Assembly (NCBI RefSeq): GCF_002571225.1
Contig: NZ_NVEC01000050.1
Span: 7,613-53,011, forward strand
DNA length: 45,399 nucleotides
Source of the DNA: Bacillus sp. AFS059628
GTDB taxonomy: Bacteria; Bacillota; Bacilli; Bacillales; Bacillaceae_G
Direction: 5' to 3'
Shown piece by piece: positions 25,022-40,570 of the stretch. The notes beneath the pieces were generated by a model that saw only the letters and a list, made by a program, of their open reading frames with translations, was not told the origin of the DNA and ran no database searches. A program made the translations under genes and the position numbers. Position 1 is the stretch's first letter. Each line of letters starts with the position of its first letter.

Positions 25022-25104
25022 ATGATAAAAATGGAGCATACGAAGAAAATTTCGCGATAGCTACTAAGAGCTGTTTTTCAATGTGCAACAATCTTACATA
25101 AGTT

Positions 25105-25132
25105 ATTATAACATACGCGCGCCGTTTTACAA
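25105..25132 (-). promoter_or_regulatory. Promoter of ssrA
   Basis: On the minus strand -35 TTGTAA (complement of 25127-25132) and an extended consensus -10 TGTTATAAT (hexamer complement of 25105-25110) are spaced by 16 bp. It gives a precursor with roughly 77 extra 5' nucleotides. Confidence 0.75.
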
Positions 25133-25147
25133 ATGTAAATATCTGTA

Positions 25148-25615
25148 TTACATCTTTTGGCGATCACGGAACGCGCGTGCAATTTCACGTTTAGCTTCTT
25201 TCTCTTTTAAATCGTGACGCTTATCGTATTGTTTCTTACCTTTTGCTAAACCAAGTGCCATTTTCGCAAATCCATTTTTTAAATAGATTCTAATTGGAAC
25301 TAATGCATAGCCTGTTTCTTTTGAAGCACCTGTTAACTTCTCAATTTCTTTTTTATGAAGAAGTAACTTTCTCGTACGAAGCGGATCATGGTTGAAACGA
25401 TTCCCTTGTTCGTACGTACTAATATGCATATTATGAACCCATACTTCACCATTATGTACACGAGCAAATGCATCTTTCAAGTTCACGCGTCCAGCGCGAA
25501 TCGACTTAATTTCCGTTCCTTGAAGGACAAGCCCTGCTTCGTATGTTTCTTCGATGAAATAATCATGAAAAGCTTTTTTATTTTGTGCAATAACCTTACC
25601 TGTACCCTTTGGCAT
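25148..25615 (-). CDS. smpB: SsrA-binding protein SmpB
   Basis: The protein partner of tmRNA, a small OB-fold RNA-binding protein that mimics the missing anticodon arm in the decoding centre. The sequence shows the family segments [46 protein letters not shown] and a basic C-terminal tail ([19 protein letters not shown]) that enters the mRNA channel. Length 155 is standard. It lies directly upstream of ssrA and downstream of rnr, the conserved bacillar order. Confidence 0.97.
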   Translation of the reverse strand: MPKGTGKVIAQNKKAFHDYFIEETYEAGLVLQGTEIKSIRAGRVNLKDAFARVHNGEVWVHNMHISTYEQGNRFNHDPLRTRKLLLHKKEIEKLTGASKETGYALVPIRIYLKNGFAKMALGLAKGKKQYDKRHDLKEKEAKREIARAFRDRQKM

Positions 25616-25693
25616 ATAACGTCCCTCCTCTATTTTTACTATTGTAACAAATGTTAATAAAAAGCGAAAGTGGCTCGCTCTCGAGCCACCAAG

Positions 25694-25724
25694 AAAAAGC
25701 CTCGCTTTTCATCAAAGCGAAGCC
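25694..25724 (-). terminator. Terminator between rnr and smpB
   Basis: On the minus strand GTGGCTTCGCTTT pairs with AAAGCGAGGC-type sequence, followed by TTTTTC. A second small hairpin, GTGGCTC / GAGCCAC, follows at about 25670-25689. Partial read-through to smpB is possible. Confidence 0.75.
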
Positions 25725-25733
25725 ACTCTTTTC

Positions 25734-28148
25734 TTACTTACGCTTTTTCTTTTTCTTCTTGAATCCTGGTACGTTTTCGAAGAATGCTTTTTTCTTCTTG
25801 CCGTTACCATCTTTTTTCCCCGACTGGCTAGCGGATGCGGATGCTGATCCTCTTCCTTTGCCACCACGGTCAAATTTTCTACCTGTGCCACGTTCTCCGC
25901 CGCGCTCATTACTGCGTTCGCTGCGTCCACCGCGTTTCTTTCTACCTGTTCTTGGCTGTTCGATCACGACTGGACGATCTTTGAACTTACGACGAGGTGT
26001 ACCTTTCATGCCAACGATTTCAAAGTCGATTGCACGCTCGTCTTTGTTTACGTTAATAACGCGAATGGTAATTTCGTCACCGATGCGGAATACGTTACCT
26101 GTACGTTCTCCAATCATTGCGAAATGCTGCTCGTCATAACGGTAGTAATCATCCGTTAAGTAGCTAACGTGTACAAGACCTTCAATTGTATTTGGAAGCT
26201 CTACGAATAAACCGAAGTTTGTTACAGAACTAATCATACCGTCGTACTCTTCGCCAATCTTATCAACCATATACTCTGCTTTTTTCATTTCGTCTGTTTC
26301 GCGTTCTGCTTCAACAGCACGGCGTTCCATATTAGAAGAATGATCTGCAATCTCAGGTAATTTTTCACGCCATTTTGCTTGTGTTTCATTGTCAACTTTA
26401 CCGTTAATGATGTATTCACGAATTAATCTATGAACAATCGTATCTGGGTAACGACGAATTGGCGATGTGAAATGCGTGTAGAACTCAGTTGATAAACCGA
26501 AATGTCCTAAGCTATCCGCATCGTAACGTGCTTGCTTCATGGAACGAAGCATAACTGTTGAAATGACTACCTCTTCAGGCTGTCCTTGCACCATTTCAAG
26601 AATTTGCTGAAGCGCACGAGGATGTACTTCATTTGCACGTCCTTTTACCGCATATCCGAAGTTCGTTACAAACTCGAAGAAACGCTCTAACTTATCTTCT
26701 TTCGGATCTTCATGGACACGGTACATGAATGGTACGTTCATCCAGTGGAAATGCTCTGCGACTGTTTCGTTCGCAACAAGCATAAATTCTTCAATTAACT
26801 TCTCTGATACAGAACGATCACGCATAACAACGTCTGTCGGTTTTCCTTCTTCATCTACTAATACTTTCGCTTCTTTAAAGTCAAAGTCGATTGCACCGCG
26901 GCGCATACGTTTTTCACGTAGGATTTGTGCTAATTGCCCCATCTCTTTAAACATCGGTACAAGCGGCTCATAGCGCTTAATTAATTCTTCGTCCTCATCT
27001 TCTAAAATGCTTCTTACGTCAGCATACGTCATACGCTCTGTCGTTTTAATTACACTTTGGAAAATCTCGTGTTTTACAACGTCACCTAAGTTGTTGATTT
27101 CCATTTCACAAGATAATGTCAGACGATCTACTTTCGGATTTAATGAACAAATACCGTTAGATAGACGGTGCGGAATCATCGGAATTACACGGTCAACAAG
27201 ATATATACTCGTCGCTCTCTCCGCTGCTTCTACATCAATTGGAGAACCTTCTTGGACGTAATGACTTACATCCGCAATATGAACGCCAAGCTTATAGTTA
27301 CCATTCTCAAGCTTCGTTACTGTAACAGCGTCATCTAAATCTTTCGCGTCTGCACCGTCAATTGTTACGATCATTTGGTCACGCAGGTCACGACGATCTT
27401 TTAAATCTTCTTCTGAAATCGTTTCTGGTACACTGTTTGCATGCTCCATCACCTCTTCAGGGAACGCTAAAGGTAGATGATGTTTATGAATAACAGATAA
27501 AATATCTACTCCTGGATCATTTTTATGACCTAGAATTTGAATAACTTCACCTTCTGCACTTAAACGATTCTCTGGATAACTCGTAATTTTCACAACTACT
27601 TTATGACCTTCTACAGCACCCATTGATGCACTTTTCAAGATAAAGATATCACTCGTCCAGCGCTTATTGTCCGGTATAACAAATCCAAAGTTTTTCGATT
27701 CTGTATATGTACCAACTAGTTCTTTCGTGCCGCGTTCTAAAATGCGTACAATTGAACCTTCTTGACGCGAACCGCTCGATTGGGAACTAAGGCGTGCTAA
27801 TACTGTATCGCCATGAAGTGCACCGTTTAGCTCTGTAGGCGGGATGAAAAGATCATCGTCTCCTGTTTTCTTCTCATCTGGTACAACGAATGCAAAACCA
27901 CGTGCATGTCCAATTAACTTACCACGTACTAAATTCATCTTTTCTGGAAGACCGTAACGATTGCTACGCGTACGAATAACAAGTCCCTTCTCTTCCATCA
28001 TTACAAGTGCCTTTACAAAATCTTTAAAGCCTTCAGAACCTTCAATTCCAAATGCCTCTTCTAACTCTTGTATCGTTAGCGGTTTATACGCTTCTTCTCT
28101 CATAAATAATAACAACTTATCAATATGTTCTTGTGTGATTTCTTCCAA
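25734..28148 (-). CDS. rnr: Ribonuclease R
   Basis: A processive 3'-to-5' exoribonuclease able to digest structured RNA; in E. coli it degrades non-stop mRNA together with tmRNA-SmpB. Domains in order: an N-terminal helix-turn-helix-like part (1-65), two cold-shock domains (about 70-230), the catalytic RNB domain with [13 protein letters not shown] at about 263-275 (metal-binding aspartates), an S1 domain (about 635-715), and a long Lys/Arg/Gly/Ser tail ending KKKKKKRK. The tail is low in complexity and highly basic. The length of 804 is normal. The start is a TTG at 28148, with AAAGGAGG about nine bases upstream. It follows est and precedes smpB. Confidence 0.95.
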   Translation of the reverse strand: MEEITQEHIDKLLLFMREEAYKPLTIQELEEAFGIEGSEGFKDFVKALVMMEEKGLVIRTRSNRYGLPEKMNLVRGKLIGHARGFAFVVPDEKKTGDDDLFIPPTELNGALHGDTVLARLSSQSSGSRQEGSIVRILERGTKELVGTYTESKNFGFVIPDNKRWTSDIFILKSASMGAVEGHKVVVKITSYPENRLSAEGEVIQILGHKNDPGVDILSVIHKHHLPLAFPEEVMEHANSVPETISEEDLKDRRDLRDQMIVTIDGADAKDLDDAVTVTKLENGNYKLGVHIADVSHYVQEGSPIDVEAAERATSIYLVDRVIPMIPHRLSNGICSLNPKVDRLTLSCEMEINNLGDVVKHEIFQSVIKTTERMTYADVRSILEDEDEELIKRYEPLVPMFKEMGQLAQILREKRMRRGAIDFDFKEAKVLVDEEGKPTDVVMRDRSVSEKLIEEFMLVANETVAEHFHWMNVPFMYRVHEDPKEDKLERFFEFVTNFGYAVKGRANEVHPRALQQILEMVQGQPEEVVISTVMLRSMKQARYDADSLGHFGLSTEFYTHFTSPIRRYPDTIVHRLIREYIINGKVDNETQAKWREKLPEIADHSSNMERRAVEAERETDEMKKAEYMVDKIGEEYDGMISSVTNFGLFVELPNTIEGLVHVSYLTDDYYRYDEQHFAMIGERTGNVFRIGDEITIRVINVNKDERAIDFEIVGMKGTPRRKFKDRPVVIEQPRTGRKKRGGRSERSNERGGERGTGRKFDRGGKGRGSASASASQSGKKDGNGKKKKAFFENVPGFKKKKKKRK

Positions 28149-28290
28149 GCAAAAATACCTCCTTTAAAACCTTATATTATTTAGTGTATCCGAAAGATAG
28201 GGGATGTATAAAGCGAAACTTCAATACTCCCCTTATGATTTTTACAGTTTTCACAAAAAATTCCTTATGAAAAAAAGAGGCAACTAGATC

Positions 28291-29034
28291 TTACCAATCT
28301 AGTTGCTCCAAGAAGTTATATACATCCTCATGTAGCTCGTCACGCTGTTTATCAAGTGTAATGACATGCGTAGAGTCTTCATACCATTTAATGTCTTTTA
28401 ACGTTGATTCTACACCGTTATAAATAATGTTAGCACTATCAGTATTAATCATTTCATCATGACGCGCCTGTACAACAAATGTTGGGGCATAAATCATGTC
28501 CACATTGTTACGCACGTCAGCAATTAATTGTTGTAATGCTTTTAATGTATTCATCGGTGTCTTTTGGAATTCCAACATTTCTTGCTCAATTTGCTCTGGT
28601 GATTTTTGCTCACGCTTTTTATATTCGCGGGCATATGCCAATATACCTTGGTACATTGTTTCTTCACTCTTAATATACATTGGTGCACACATTGGCACTA
28701 CACCTAAAACCGGTACTGTATAACCTAATTTTAAAGAAAATACGCCGCCAAGTGACAATCCAACGACAGCAATTTTCTCAAAGCCTTTATCTTTTAAAAG
28801 CTGATATGCCTCCGTTACATCTTGCCACCAATCTTCAGGACCTGTATGAACAAGCTCTTCTGGTGGTACTCCGTGTCCTTTATAAATTGGCGCATGACAA
28901 GTGTAGCCTTTCTTTTCTAAGAAACGCCCTAACATACGTACATCAGCTGAGTTCCCTGTGAATCCATGTAGTAATAAAACAGCGCGGTCTCCACCTTCAA
29001 ATGTAAATGGTTTCGGAGATGCTAATTTCATCAT
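28291..29034 (-). CDS. est: Carboxylesterase of the Est30/YvaK family
   Basis: A small monomeric alpha/beta-hydrolase that cleaves short-chain carboxylic esters. The nucleophile Ser94 is in GLSLGG, the acid Asp193 in ARHDEMI and the base His223 in DSTHVITL. The oxyanion-hole region is [13 protein letters not shown]. These numbers coincide with the catalytic triad described for Geobacillus stearothermophilus Est30. The physiological substrate is unknown. The ribosome site AGGAG precedes two adjacent ATGs; the first (29034) is given. It lies between secG and rnr, an order kept in bacilli. Confidence 0.93.
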   Translation of the reverse strand: MMKLASPKPFTFEGGDRAVLLLHGFTGNSADVRMLGRFLEKKGYTCHAPIYKGHGVPPEELVHTGPEDWWQDVTEAYQLLKDKGFEKIAVVGLSLGGVFSLKLGYTVPVLGVVPMCAPMYIKSEETMYQGILAYAREYKKREQKSPEQIEQEMLEFQKTPMNTLKALQQLIADVRNNVDMIYAPTFVVQARHDEMINTDSANIIYNGVESTLKDIKWYEDSTHVITLDKQRDELHEDVYNFLEQLDW

Positions 29035-29137
29035 GTATTTCTCCTCTTTCTCTTCTGTAATCTAGTCGTATTCTTTCTATATCTAGTGTACCATATTTAT
29101 ATTTCTATAATCTAATTAGAAACTTTTTTCAAATAAC

Positions 29138-29178
29138 AAAAAAGAAGAACCATTAGTACAACTTACTAACGCTTCTTC
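29138..29178 (-). terminator. Terminator between secG and est
   Basis: On the minus strand GAAGAAGCGTTAGT pairs imperfectly with ACTAATGGTTCTTC, followed by TTTTTT, 9 nt after the secG stop. Confidence 0.85.
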
Positions 29179-29186
29179 TTTCAATT

Positions 29187-29420
29187 CTATAAATTGAAGT
29201 ACGTAACACCAATTGTTAATACAAAGAACAATACAGCTAAAACAATTGTAATACGGTTTAGTACCGCTTCAATTCCACGTGCCTTTTGCTTACCAAATAA
29301 TTGCTCCGCACCGCCTGAAATTGCACCTGAAAGGCCTGAGCTATTACTAGATTGCATAAGTACCATAACAATCATTAAAATCGATACAATAATAAGTAAA
29401 ACTGATAATAACGTATGCAC
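29187..29420 (-). CDS. secG: Preprotein translocase subunit SecG
   Basis: A small membrane component of the SecYEG translocon, 77 residues with two helices (about 3-22 and 53-73). The loop between them reads [27 protein letters not shown], the conserved SecG motif. The start is a GTG at 29420 with AGGAGG eight bases upstream. It heads the secG-est-rnr-smpB-ssrA cluster. Confidence 0.96.
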   Translation of the reverse strand: MHTLLSVLLIIVSILMIVMVLMQSSNSSGLSGAISGGAEQLFGKQKARGIEAVLNRITIVLAVLFFVLTIGVTYFNL

Positions 29421-29475
29421 TTGGCGTACCTCCTACAAAGATTCAGTTATTGTAACTGTAGCATAAATTCTATAG

Positions 29476-29508
29476 AAAAGCGAGAGCTATAGGGTTGCTC
29501 TCGCTTTT
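29476..29508 (-). terminator. Terminator of the cidAB-type operon
   Basis: The perfect stem AAAAGCGAGAG / CTCTCGCTTTT lies 7 nt past the stop of the LrgB-family gene on the minus strand. Confidence 0.93.
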
Positions 29509-29514
29509 CTTCTA

Positions 29515-30207
29515 TTACATGAACATCATTGCAAATAAAGGTCCAAGCAAACATGTCAAAATTGCTGTTAATGTCATTGTTACCGATCCAATAACACCTT
29601 CATGTTCATTATTTTTCATCGCTCTCATAACACCCATAATATGAGAAGCACATCCAAATCCGATACCTTTACCAACAGAGTTTGTAACACGGCTCCATTT
29701 TAATAAAAGCGGGCCGGTAATCGTTCCAGTAATACCTGCGATAACAACGAATGCTGCTGTTAATGACGGTACACCACCTACTTGCTCTGAAACACTCATC
29801 GCAACCGGCATTGTCACCGACTTTGGTAAAGAAGATAAAATTAAACTTTTATCCGTTCCCATAAGTGACGCAATAGCAAAATCACTTGCAATGGCAACTG
29901 TTGTACCTACTAATACGCCACCAGCAATTGGTACAACATATTTTTGTAGAACGTGACGTTGTTTATAAAGAGGAATTGCAAATGCTACAACACCGGGTCC
30001 GAGCAGTTTTGCAATCCAACCGCCACCACTTTCCATATAATGTTGATAGGGTATATCAAGCATGATAAATAAGAAAGCCATTAATCCTGTTGCTACAAGC
30101 ATTGGAATGGTGAATGGTGTTGGAAATAATTTATAGATTTTTTTAGATAATTGGTATAATAGCACCGTAAAAAGAACCCAACCGATTCCGATTAATATTT
30201 GGCTCAT
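29515..30207 (-). CDS. cidB: LrgB/CidB family membrane protein
   Basis: A polytopic membrane protein of 230 residues, partner of the holin-like CidA/LrgA protein. Family features are MESGGGWIAKLLGPGVVAFAIPLYKQR, then TPKSVTMPVAM-type sequence (here LPKSVTMPVAMSVSEQVGG) and GSVTMTLTAILTCLLGPL near the C-terminus. Roles reported for the family include control of murein hydrolase activity and export of pyruvate or other small metabolites. It overlaps the upstream gene by ATGA (30204-30207). B. cereus-group genomes hold several cid/lrg pairs and the exact name is not certain. Confidence 0.88.
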   Translation of the reverse strand: MSQILIGIGWVLFTVLLYQLSKKIYKLFPTPFTIPMLVATGLMAFLFIMLDIPYQHYMESGGGWIAKLLGPGVVAFAIPLYKQRHVLQKYVVPIAGGVLVGTTVAIASDFAIASLMGTDKSLILSSLPKSVTMPVAMSVSEQVGGVPSLTAAFVVIAGITGTITGPLLLKWSRVTNSVGKGIGFGCASHIMGVMRAMKNNEHEGVIGSVTMTLTAILTCLLGPLFAMMFM

Positions 30208-30572
30208 CTCGATTCTCTTTCCTTTCTATTCGCAAGATATTGTCCTGTATGTCCTGCGACAATAATAATTAAAAATGTACTCGCTACAATTGTAATGAAA
30301 AGAGAAATTCCTTTACTCATAAAAAAAGCACCGTAATTCATTAGGCCAAGCGTTGGCGGAATTAATAAAAACGGCATAATAGCAACGAGTGTTTCTGCTC
30401 CTAAATCGAACCATTTCACTGGAAGAACTTTTAGGCTAAGTAAAACAAGTAAGAGGAACATCCCAATCAAACTTCCTGGAATCGGAATATTTAATATTTC
30501 TTGTACCCAAGTTCCAACCATATAGAAAACGTAAAGAGCAGCAATTTGGACAAGAATCTTTGTAAATTTCAT
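30204..30572 (-). CDS. cidA: CidA/LrgA family holin-like protein
   Basis: A 122-residue membrane protein with about four helices and the family core NIPIPGSLIGMFLLLVLLSL and FDLGAETLVAIMPFLLIPPTLGLMNYG. Holin-like CidA/LrgA proteins oligomerise in the membrane and influence autolysis and cell death. The start at the third in-frame ATG (30572) is preferred: GAGGG is nine bases upstream of it, but touches the first ATG at 30581. It is the first gene of a two-gene operon. Confidence 0.88.
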   Translation of the reverse strand: MKFTKILVQIAALYVFYMVGTWVQEILNIPIPGSLIGMFLLLVLLSLKVLPVKWFDLGAETLVAIMPFLLIPPTLGLMNYGAFFMSKGISLFITIVASTFLIIIVAGHTGQYLANRKERESR

Positions 30573-30847
30573 GTTCATCATCCCTCATGTTTATACGATC
30601 TTCTGTTAATATCTTTATCATAGTATAAATTGTAAAAAGCTGCAATTTATCAACTTGACAGCAAAAACAGCCTATGTTAGACGCTTACAACCTTGATATG
30701 ACTGGATTTTTGCGTAGAAATTAAGTCAAAAACCTTGACCTAATATAAAAAGTTTTTATTTTCTGAATTTATAAGGTTGTTATTTCAATAAAATAATCTT
30801 TTTATCCTTACGCTTACATATACATAAAGAAGATAGGTGGTGAACAT

Positions 30848-31798
30848 ATGTCCAAAAAAGTTCTTATTTTTTGTGATCCTGGAATTGATGATACGATGGC
30901 TCTCCTCCTAGCATTCTTCATCGATGAAATAGAAATCATCGGCATTGTTGCTGATTACGGCAATGTTCCAAAGGAAATGGCCGTACAAAATGCTCATTTT
31001 TTTATGAACGAAACGAAGGATAGAAATATCAAGATATTTGGTGGATCAGAGCGTCCGCTTACTGGTGCCCCACCTGCTTTTTTTACAGATGTACACGGGA
31101 AACAAGGGCTCGGGCCAATTATTCCAAAGGGGAATGTAACTAACGGAGAAATGGAGAATTTTTTCGAAGTTATCCCTCTTATCGAGCAGTATAAAGATGA
31201 ATTAATCATTGTAAGTTTAGGAAGACTTACCTCCCTCGCAATTTTATTCATCCTATGTAAACAGTTAATGAAGCAAATTAAATCTTACTACGTAATGGGG
31301 GGTGCCTTTTTACACCCGGGTAATGTTACCCCTATTTCTGAAGCAAACTTTTATGGTGATCCTAGTGCCGCTAATATAGTCCTTCAATCCTCACCTAACA
31401 TGTACATCTATCCATTAAACGTCACCCAGTATTCCATCATTACGCCAGAAATGGCTGAGTATATTGAAGCGAAAGGAAAAGCCCCACTCGTCAAACCGTT
31501 ATTTGATCATTATTACTACGGATATTATAAAGACGCCCTACCACATTTAAAGGGAAGCCCCTTTCATGACACAATGCCAATACTCGCTTTACTTGATAAC
31601 TCTATGTTTACGTATCACAAATCTCCTATCGTTGTCATGACAGAATCTTATGCACAAGGAACAAGCATTGGAGAATTCCGCTCTTTAGGAGAATCTAAAC
31701 CATTTATTGATCGGCCGAGTCATCAAATCGCAATTGATTTTGATTATAACCGCTTCTTTAAACATTTCATGTCAATTATGACAGGTGAGCAATTTTAA
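30848..31798 (+). CDS. Nucleoside hydrolase family protein (IunH-like)
   Basis: Likely cleaves the N-glycosidic bond of ribonucleosides to base and ribose in a salvage role. The N-terminal calcium-binding motif is CDPGIDDTMALLLAF (about residues 9-23, the DxDPGxDD signature with one variation). The second characteristic region, MGGAFLHPGNVTPISEANFYGDPSAA (about 149-174), provides the substrate-binding Asn/Glu/Asp. Length 316 is normal. AGGTGGTG lies before the ATG. It is a single gene between divergent cidAB and convergent eno. Base preference cannot be deduced. Confidence 0.9.
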   Translation: MSKKVLIFCDPGIDDTMALLLAFFIDEIEIIGIVADYGNVPKEMAVQNAHFFMNETKDRNIKIFGGSERPLTGAPPAFFTDVHGKQGLGPIIPKGNVTNGEMENFFEVIPLIEQYKDELIIVSLGRLTSLAILFILCKQLMKQIKSYYVMGGAFLHPGNVTPISEANFYGDPSAANIVLQSSPNMYIYPLNVTQYSIITPEMAEYIEAKGKAPLVKPLFDHYYYGYYKDALPHLKGSPFHDTMPILALLDNSMFTYHKSPIVVMTESYAQGTSIGEFRSLGESKPFIDRPSHQIAIDFDYNRFFKHFMSIMTGEQF

Positions 31799-31807
31799 CC
31801 TAAAAAA

Positions 31808-31833
31808 ACAGACCGTAATTTCTCACGGTCTGT
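31808..31833 (-). terminator. Terminator of the glycolytic operon (also serves the nucleoside hydrolase)
   Basis: The perfect stem ACAGACCGT / ACGGTCTGT with an 8-base loop has TTTTTTTA following on the minus strand, 16 nt after the eno stop. Confidence 0.93.
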
Positions 31834-31848
31834 CATTATTTTCTACAA

Positions 31849-36673
<4,825 letters not shown>

Positions 36674-36751
36674 TGGATTTCCCTCCGACTACTAGTTAGG
36701 ATTGACAAAACCCACTCAAAAGCTTAACACATTTGCTTTTAAAACGAAAGA

Positions 36752-36785
36752 AGAGAGAGAGGGAACAAACCCTCTCCCTCGTTTT
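36752..36785 (-). terminator. Hairpin between gapA and pgk (partial terminator)
   Basis: On the minus strand GAGGGAGAGGG and CCCTCTCTCTC form a stem with a T-rich but interrupted tail. In B. subtilis gapA is transcribed and processed separately from the distal genes, and such a hairpin would favour that. Confidence 0.7.
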
Positions 36786-36812
36786 GTCATTGATAACTTA
36801 TATAATTAAGAA

Positions 36813-37838
<1,026 letters not shown>

Positions 37839-37843
37839 TTATA

Positions 37844-38872
37844 TTAAAGGGTAATACCCTTTGTTAACTGTTTTGCTGCACCTTCATCTGTAATTAGAAT
37901 TGAAGTGTGCCCTTGTTTAATTACAGCCTGTATTGCCTTTGCCTTCGAAGAACCTCCAGCGACTGCAACAACGTGAGATACATTTTGTAAATCCTCAAGT
38001 TGCATACCAACTGTTCTTACTTTATGAACAACATTTCCCTGTTCATTAAAATAGTAACCGAAAGCTTCGCCAACTGCTTCGCTTGCTTGAATCTTTAACC
38101 AATCTGCTTCTGAAGTATTTCTGCGACGTGCCATTGTTAACGCATCACCTATTCCATGAATGACGATATTGGAAGATCGAATCAACTCAAGAACTTCTTT
38201 CACGGAAGGCTCTGTCACAATAGACGCATATGCTTCGCTGCTAACATGGTCTGGAACATACAATAAGCGATAATTACTCATCGTATTTTGCGCCATCTTA
38301 GCACAAATGGTATTGGCTTCTAACTCGACGCCTTCTCCAATTCCACCACGTGCTGGGACAAATAGCATATGTAAATCTTTGCAATCAAGCTGCATCATGT
38401 CCGCAACAGCAGCTAGCGTAGTTCCTCCAGCCACAGCAACGATATTATTCGCTGTCAGACGGTCTTTTATACAAGTCACACAAGCACGGCCCATCTCCAG
38501 TTTGACCCAAGGTGATTCATCACTATCACCAGGGACAACGAAAACTTCATCCAAGTCTAATGTTTCCTTAAGTTGCTTTTCTAAAACCTTTAACCCGGAA
38601 ATTTCTTTCATAAAGTCTTCCAAAGCAAGAACTAAAGCTGTTCCTTCTTCTGTCAAAGTCATTCCAGAAGAAGCGACGTGAACTAAGTTTTGTTCTTTCA
38701 AAACTTGAACTTCACTTCGCAATACTCGTTCTGTCATACCGAGACTTGCTGATAAGTTTCTTCTTCCAATCGGCTGCATGAGCCTGATGTATTGAAGAAT
38801 CTGCATTCTCGTTTGCATAACAGGTAGCAGATCAGGTAATAATTTTTTTGTGTTCTGAATCCATGAGCGCAT
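37844..38872 (-). CDS. cggR: Central glycolytic genes regulator CggR
   Basis: A DeoR/SorC-family repressor of the cggR-gapA-pgk-tpiA-gpmI-eno operon, relieved by fructose 1,6-bisphosphate. The N-terminal DNA-binding part contains the helix-turn-helix around residues 25-65 (IGRRNLSASLGMTERVLRSE). The rest is the sugar-phosphate-binding effector domain, with VAVAGGTTLAAVA and VIHGIGDALTMARRR. Predicted length is 342. The ATG at 38872 is preferred because GAGGAG lies seven bases upstream; the in-frame GTG at 38887 overlaps that site. Its operator lies just upstream. Confidence 0.96.
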   Translation of the reverse strand: MRSWIQNTKKLLPDLLPVMQTRMQILQYIRLMQPIGRRNLSASLGMTERVLRSEVQVLKEQNLVHVASSGMTLTEEGTALVLALEDFMKEISGLKVLEKQLKETLDLDEVFVVPGDSDESPWVKLEMGRACVTCIKDRLTANNIVAVAGGTTLAAVADMMQLDCKDLHMLFVPARGGIGEGVELEANTICAKMAQNTMSNYRLLYVPDHVSSEAYASIVTEPSVKEVLELIRSSNIVIHGIGDALTMARRRNTSEADWLKIQASEAVGEAFGYYFNEQGNVVHKVRTVGMQLEDLQNVSHVVAVAGGSSKAKAIQAVIKQGHTSILITDEGAAKQLTKGITL

Positions 38873-38911
38873 ATTTTTTCTCCTCACTACATCGGTTCAT
38901 TTTTCCTCGTG

Positions 38912-38947
38912 GTCACTTTACGTCCCGTAGTGACATTTTGTGTCCCA
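38912..38947 (-). promoter_or_regulatory. Bipartite CggR operator
   Basis: Read on the minus strand there are two direct half-operators: TGGGAC, six bases, TGTC, then four bases, then CGGGAC, six bases, TGAC. This is the arrangement known for the B. subtilis CggR operator. It lies downstream of the promoter, so bound repressor should block the advancing polymerase. Confidence 0.92.
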
Positions 38948-38982
38948 CGTAGGTTAAAAAAATAATCCCTGCTACGTGTATT

Positions 38983-39011
38983 ATTGTAACAGGAGATAGA
39001 AACTTATTCAA
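38983..39011 (-). promoter_or_regulatory. Promoter of the cggR-gapA glycolytic operon
   Basis: On the minus strand -35 TTGAAT (complement of 39006-39011) and extended -10 TGTTACAAT (hexamer complement of 38983-38988) are spaced by 17 bp. The -35 overlaps the stop region of the upstream glutaredoxin-like gene. Confidence 0.8.
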
Positions 39012-39253
39012 CTCTTAACTGCATTCTTTATATAGTTTATTATGACACCTTTGTGAATGTTACCATATTCTACTTGTTTTCCGTCTATTTCTACAACCGG
39101 AATCATTAAGTGGTATTTTTCTAAAAGGTCATTATCTTCATATATATCTATTTCCTCGATTTGAAAAGAATATTCACATTGTACTTCCTGTAAAACTTGT
39201 TTCGCCTTCACGCAAAGGCCACAATCTTTTTTTGTATACAGTACAACTTTCAT
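39008..39253 (-). CDS. Glutaredoxin/thioredoxin-fold small redox protein
   Basis: A single-domain thioredoxin-fold protein of 81 residues with an active site CGLC (Cys11, Cys14) after VVLYTKKD, and the cis-proline segment MIPVVEID at about residues 50-57. It resembles the DUF836/glutaredoxin-like family. Its partners are unknown. The ATG at 39253 is chosen because AGGTG lies just upstream; a GTG at 39262 overlaps that site. It follows rpoN by 9 nt and should be cotranscribed with it, although the two functions have no obvious link. Confidence 0.85.
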   Translation of the reverse strand: MKVVLYTKKDCGLCVKAKQVLQEVQCEYSFQIEEIDIYEDNDLLEKYHLMIPVVEIDGKQVEYGNIHKGVIINYIKNAVKS

Positions 39254-39262
39254 CTTCTTCAC

Positions 39263-40570
39263 CTATCCAATCGTTTTTCGTAATGACGACGCTGGAATAT
39301 GCATTTGTTCTCTATACTTTGCTACTGTTCTTCGAGAAATAACGATTTCATGCTCTTCTTCTAACAATTTTGAAATCTTTTGATCTGAAAGTGGCTTTTT
39401 CTTATTCTCCGCCTCAACAAGCGTTTGAATAAATTGTTTTACACGTTTTGTAGAAACTGCTTCATCCTCAGTAGTTGAAACGGCATTACTAAAGAACGAT
39501 TTCATCTCAAATAAACCGTGTGGTGTTTGCACATATTTATTTCGCGTTGCACGGCTAATTGTAGATTCATGCACACTTAACTCTTCTGCTACTTCTTTTA
39601 AAGCAAGTGGCTTTAAATACTCCGGGCCTTTCCAGAAGAAATCACGTTGTTTTTCCATAATAATGGTCATCACTTGCAGAAGTGTTTGTTTTCTCTGTTT
39701 CAAACTACGCATAATCCACTGCACATGCTGATACTTTTCTGATACGTAAGATGCTACTTCGCTTTCACTATTATTAAGAAGCGCACTATATTCAGAATGA
39801 ATTTCGATTCTCGGCATATTTCTCTCATTCATTTGTAAAACGAGACGATCGCCATCTTTTTTCACCGCCATATCAGGCACAATATAAAGTGGTTTATCAG
39901 AAGAAAACGCAAGACCTGGTTTCGGCTGTAATGACGTAATACAGTTCACCGCCGATTGCAACTCCTCATTACTACACTTCAGAACTTGAACGAGCTTTCG
40001 CCAATCTTTCTTCACGAAATAAGCGAAATGGTCTTCTACAACCTCTTCTGCTAATCCGTTCCGTCTTTGTAAGCGCTTCAATTGTAGAGTTAGACATTCC
40101 TGAATATTACGCGCTCCTACCCCTGCTGGCTCAAGTGATTGGACAAGCTCTACAGAGCGGTCAACTACATGTAGCGGTGCGGAAAGGAGATTTGCTAACT
40201 CCTCGTTCGTTTCTTGTAAATACCCATTTCCATCCATGTTCATAATAATGAAAGAAGCTATTTTTCGCTCTTCTTCCTCTATTTTATAATACTGTATTTG
40301 ATTTAATAAATGTTGCTGAATCGTTGTGGAATCCACACTGTAGATTTCCATCTGATTCTCGACTTGTTTGCTGGTACTTTTACTGTTGTTAGAGCTCTTT
40401 TTCTTCTCCCTCTCAAAACCACCTAACTCAATAAGGGGATTCTCTAACGATTGCTCATACAAAAACTCCGATAATTCTTGTACATTATACTGGAGCATTG
40501 TAATCGCTTGCCTTAACTCTTGTGTCATTGCCAAACGTAAGCTTTGTTCTTGTAAAAGACTTGCCTTCAA
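39263..40570 (-). CDS. rpoN: RNA polymerase sigma-54 factor (SigL)
   Basis: The alternative sigma factor for -24/-12 promoters, requiring enhancer-binding ATPase activators; called SigL in bacilli. Region I is Gln/Leu-rich (QEQSLRLAMTQELRQAITMLQ). The core-binding region follows, and the C-terminal DNA-binding part has a helix-turn-helix (LKEVAEELSVHESTISRATRNKY) and the RpoN box SRRTVAKYREQ near the end. The TTG at 40570 is taken as start because GGGGGAG lies six bases upstream and gives 435 residues, the normal length. The longer frame from 40639 adds residues with no family similarity. Confidence 0.93.
   Translation of the reverse strand: MKASLLQEQSLRLAMTQELRQAITMLQYNVQELSEFLYEQSLENPLIELGGFEREKKKSSNNSKSTSKQVENQMEIYSVDSTTIQQHLLNQIQYYKIEEEERKIASFIIMNMDGNGYLQETNEELANLLSAPLHVVDRSVELVQSLEPAGVGARNIQECLTLQLKRLQRRNGLAEEVVEDHFAYFVKKDWRKLVQVLKCSNEELQSAVNCITSLQPKPGLAFSSDKPLYIVPDMAVKKDGDRLVLQMNERNMPRIEIHSEYSALLNNSESEVASYVSEKYQHVQWIMRSLKQRKQTLLQVMTIIMEKQRDFFWKGPEYLKPLALKEVAEELSVHESTISRATRNKYVQTPHGLFEMKSFFSNAVSTTEDEAVSTKRVKQFIQTLVEAENKKKPLSDQKISKLLEEEHEIVISRRTVAKYREQMHIPASSLRKTIG

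Noticed and set aside
25651-26139. A 162-residue plus-strand open frame rich in Phe, Pro and Leu
   Set aside because: It is the antisense of the Lys/Arg/Gly-rich RNase R tail and has no ribosome site or family motif.
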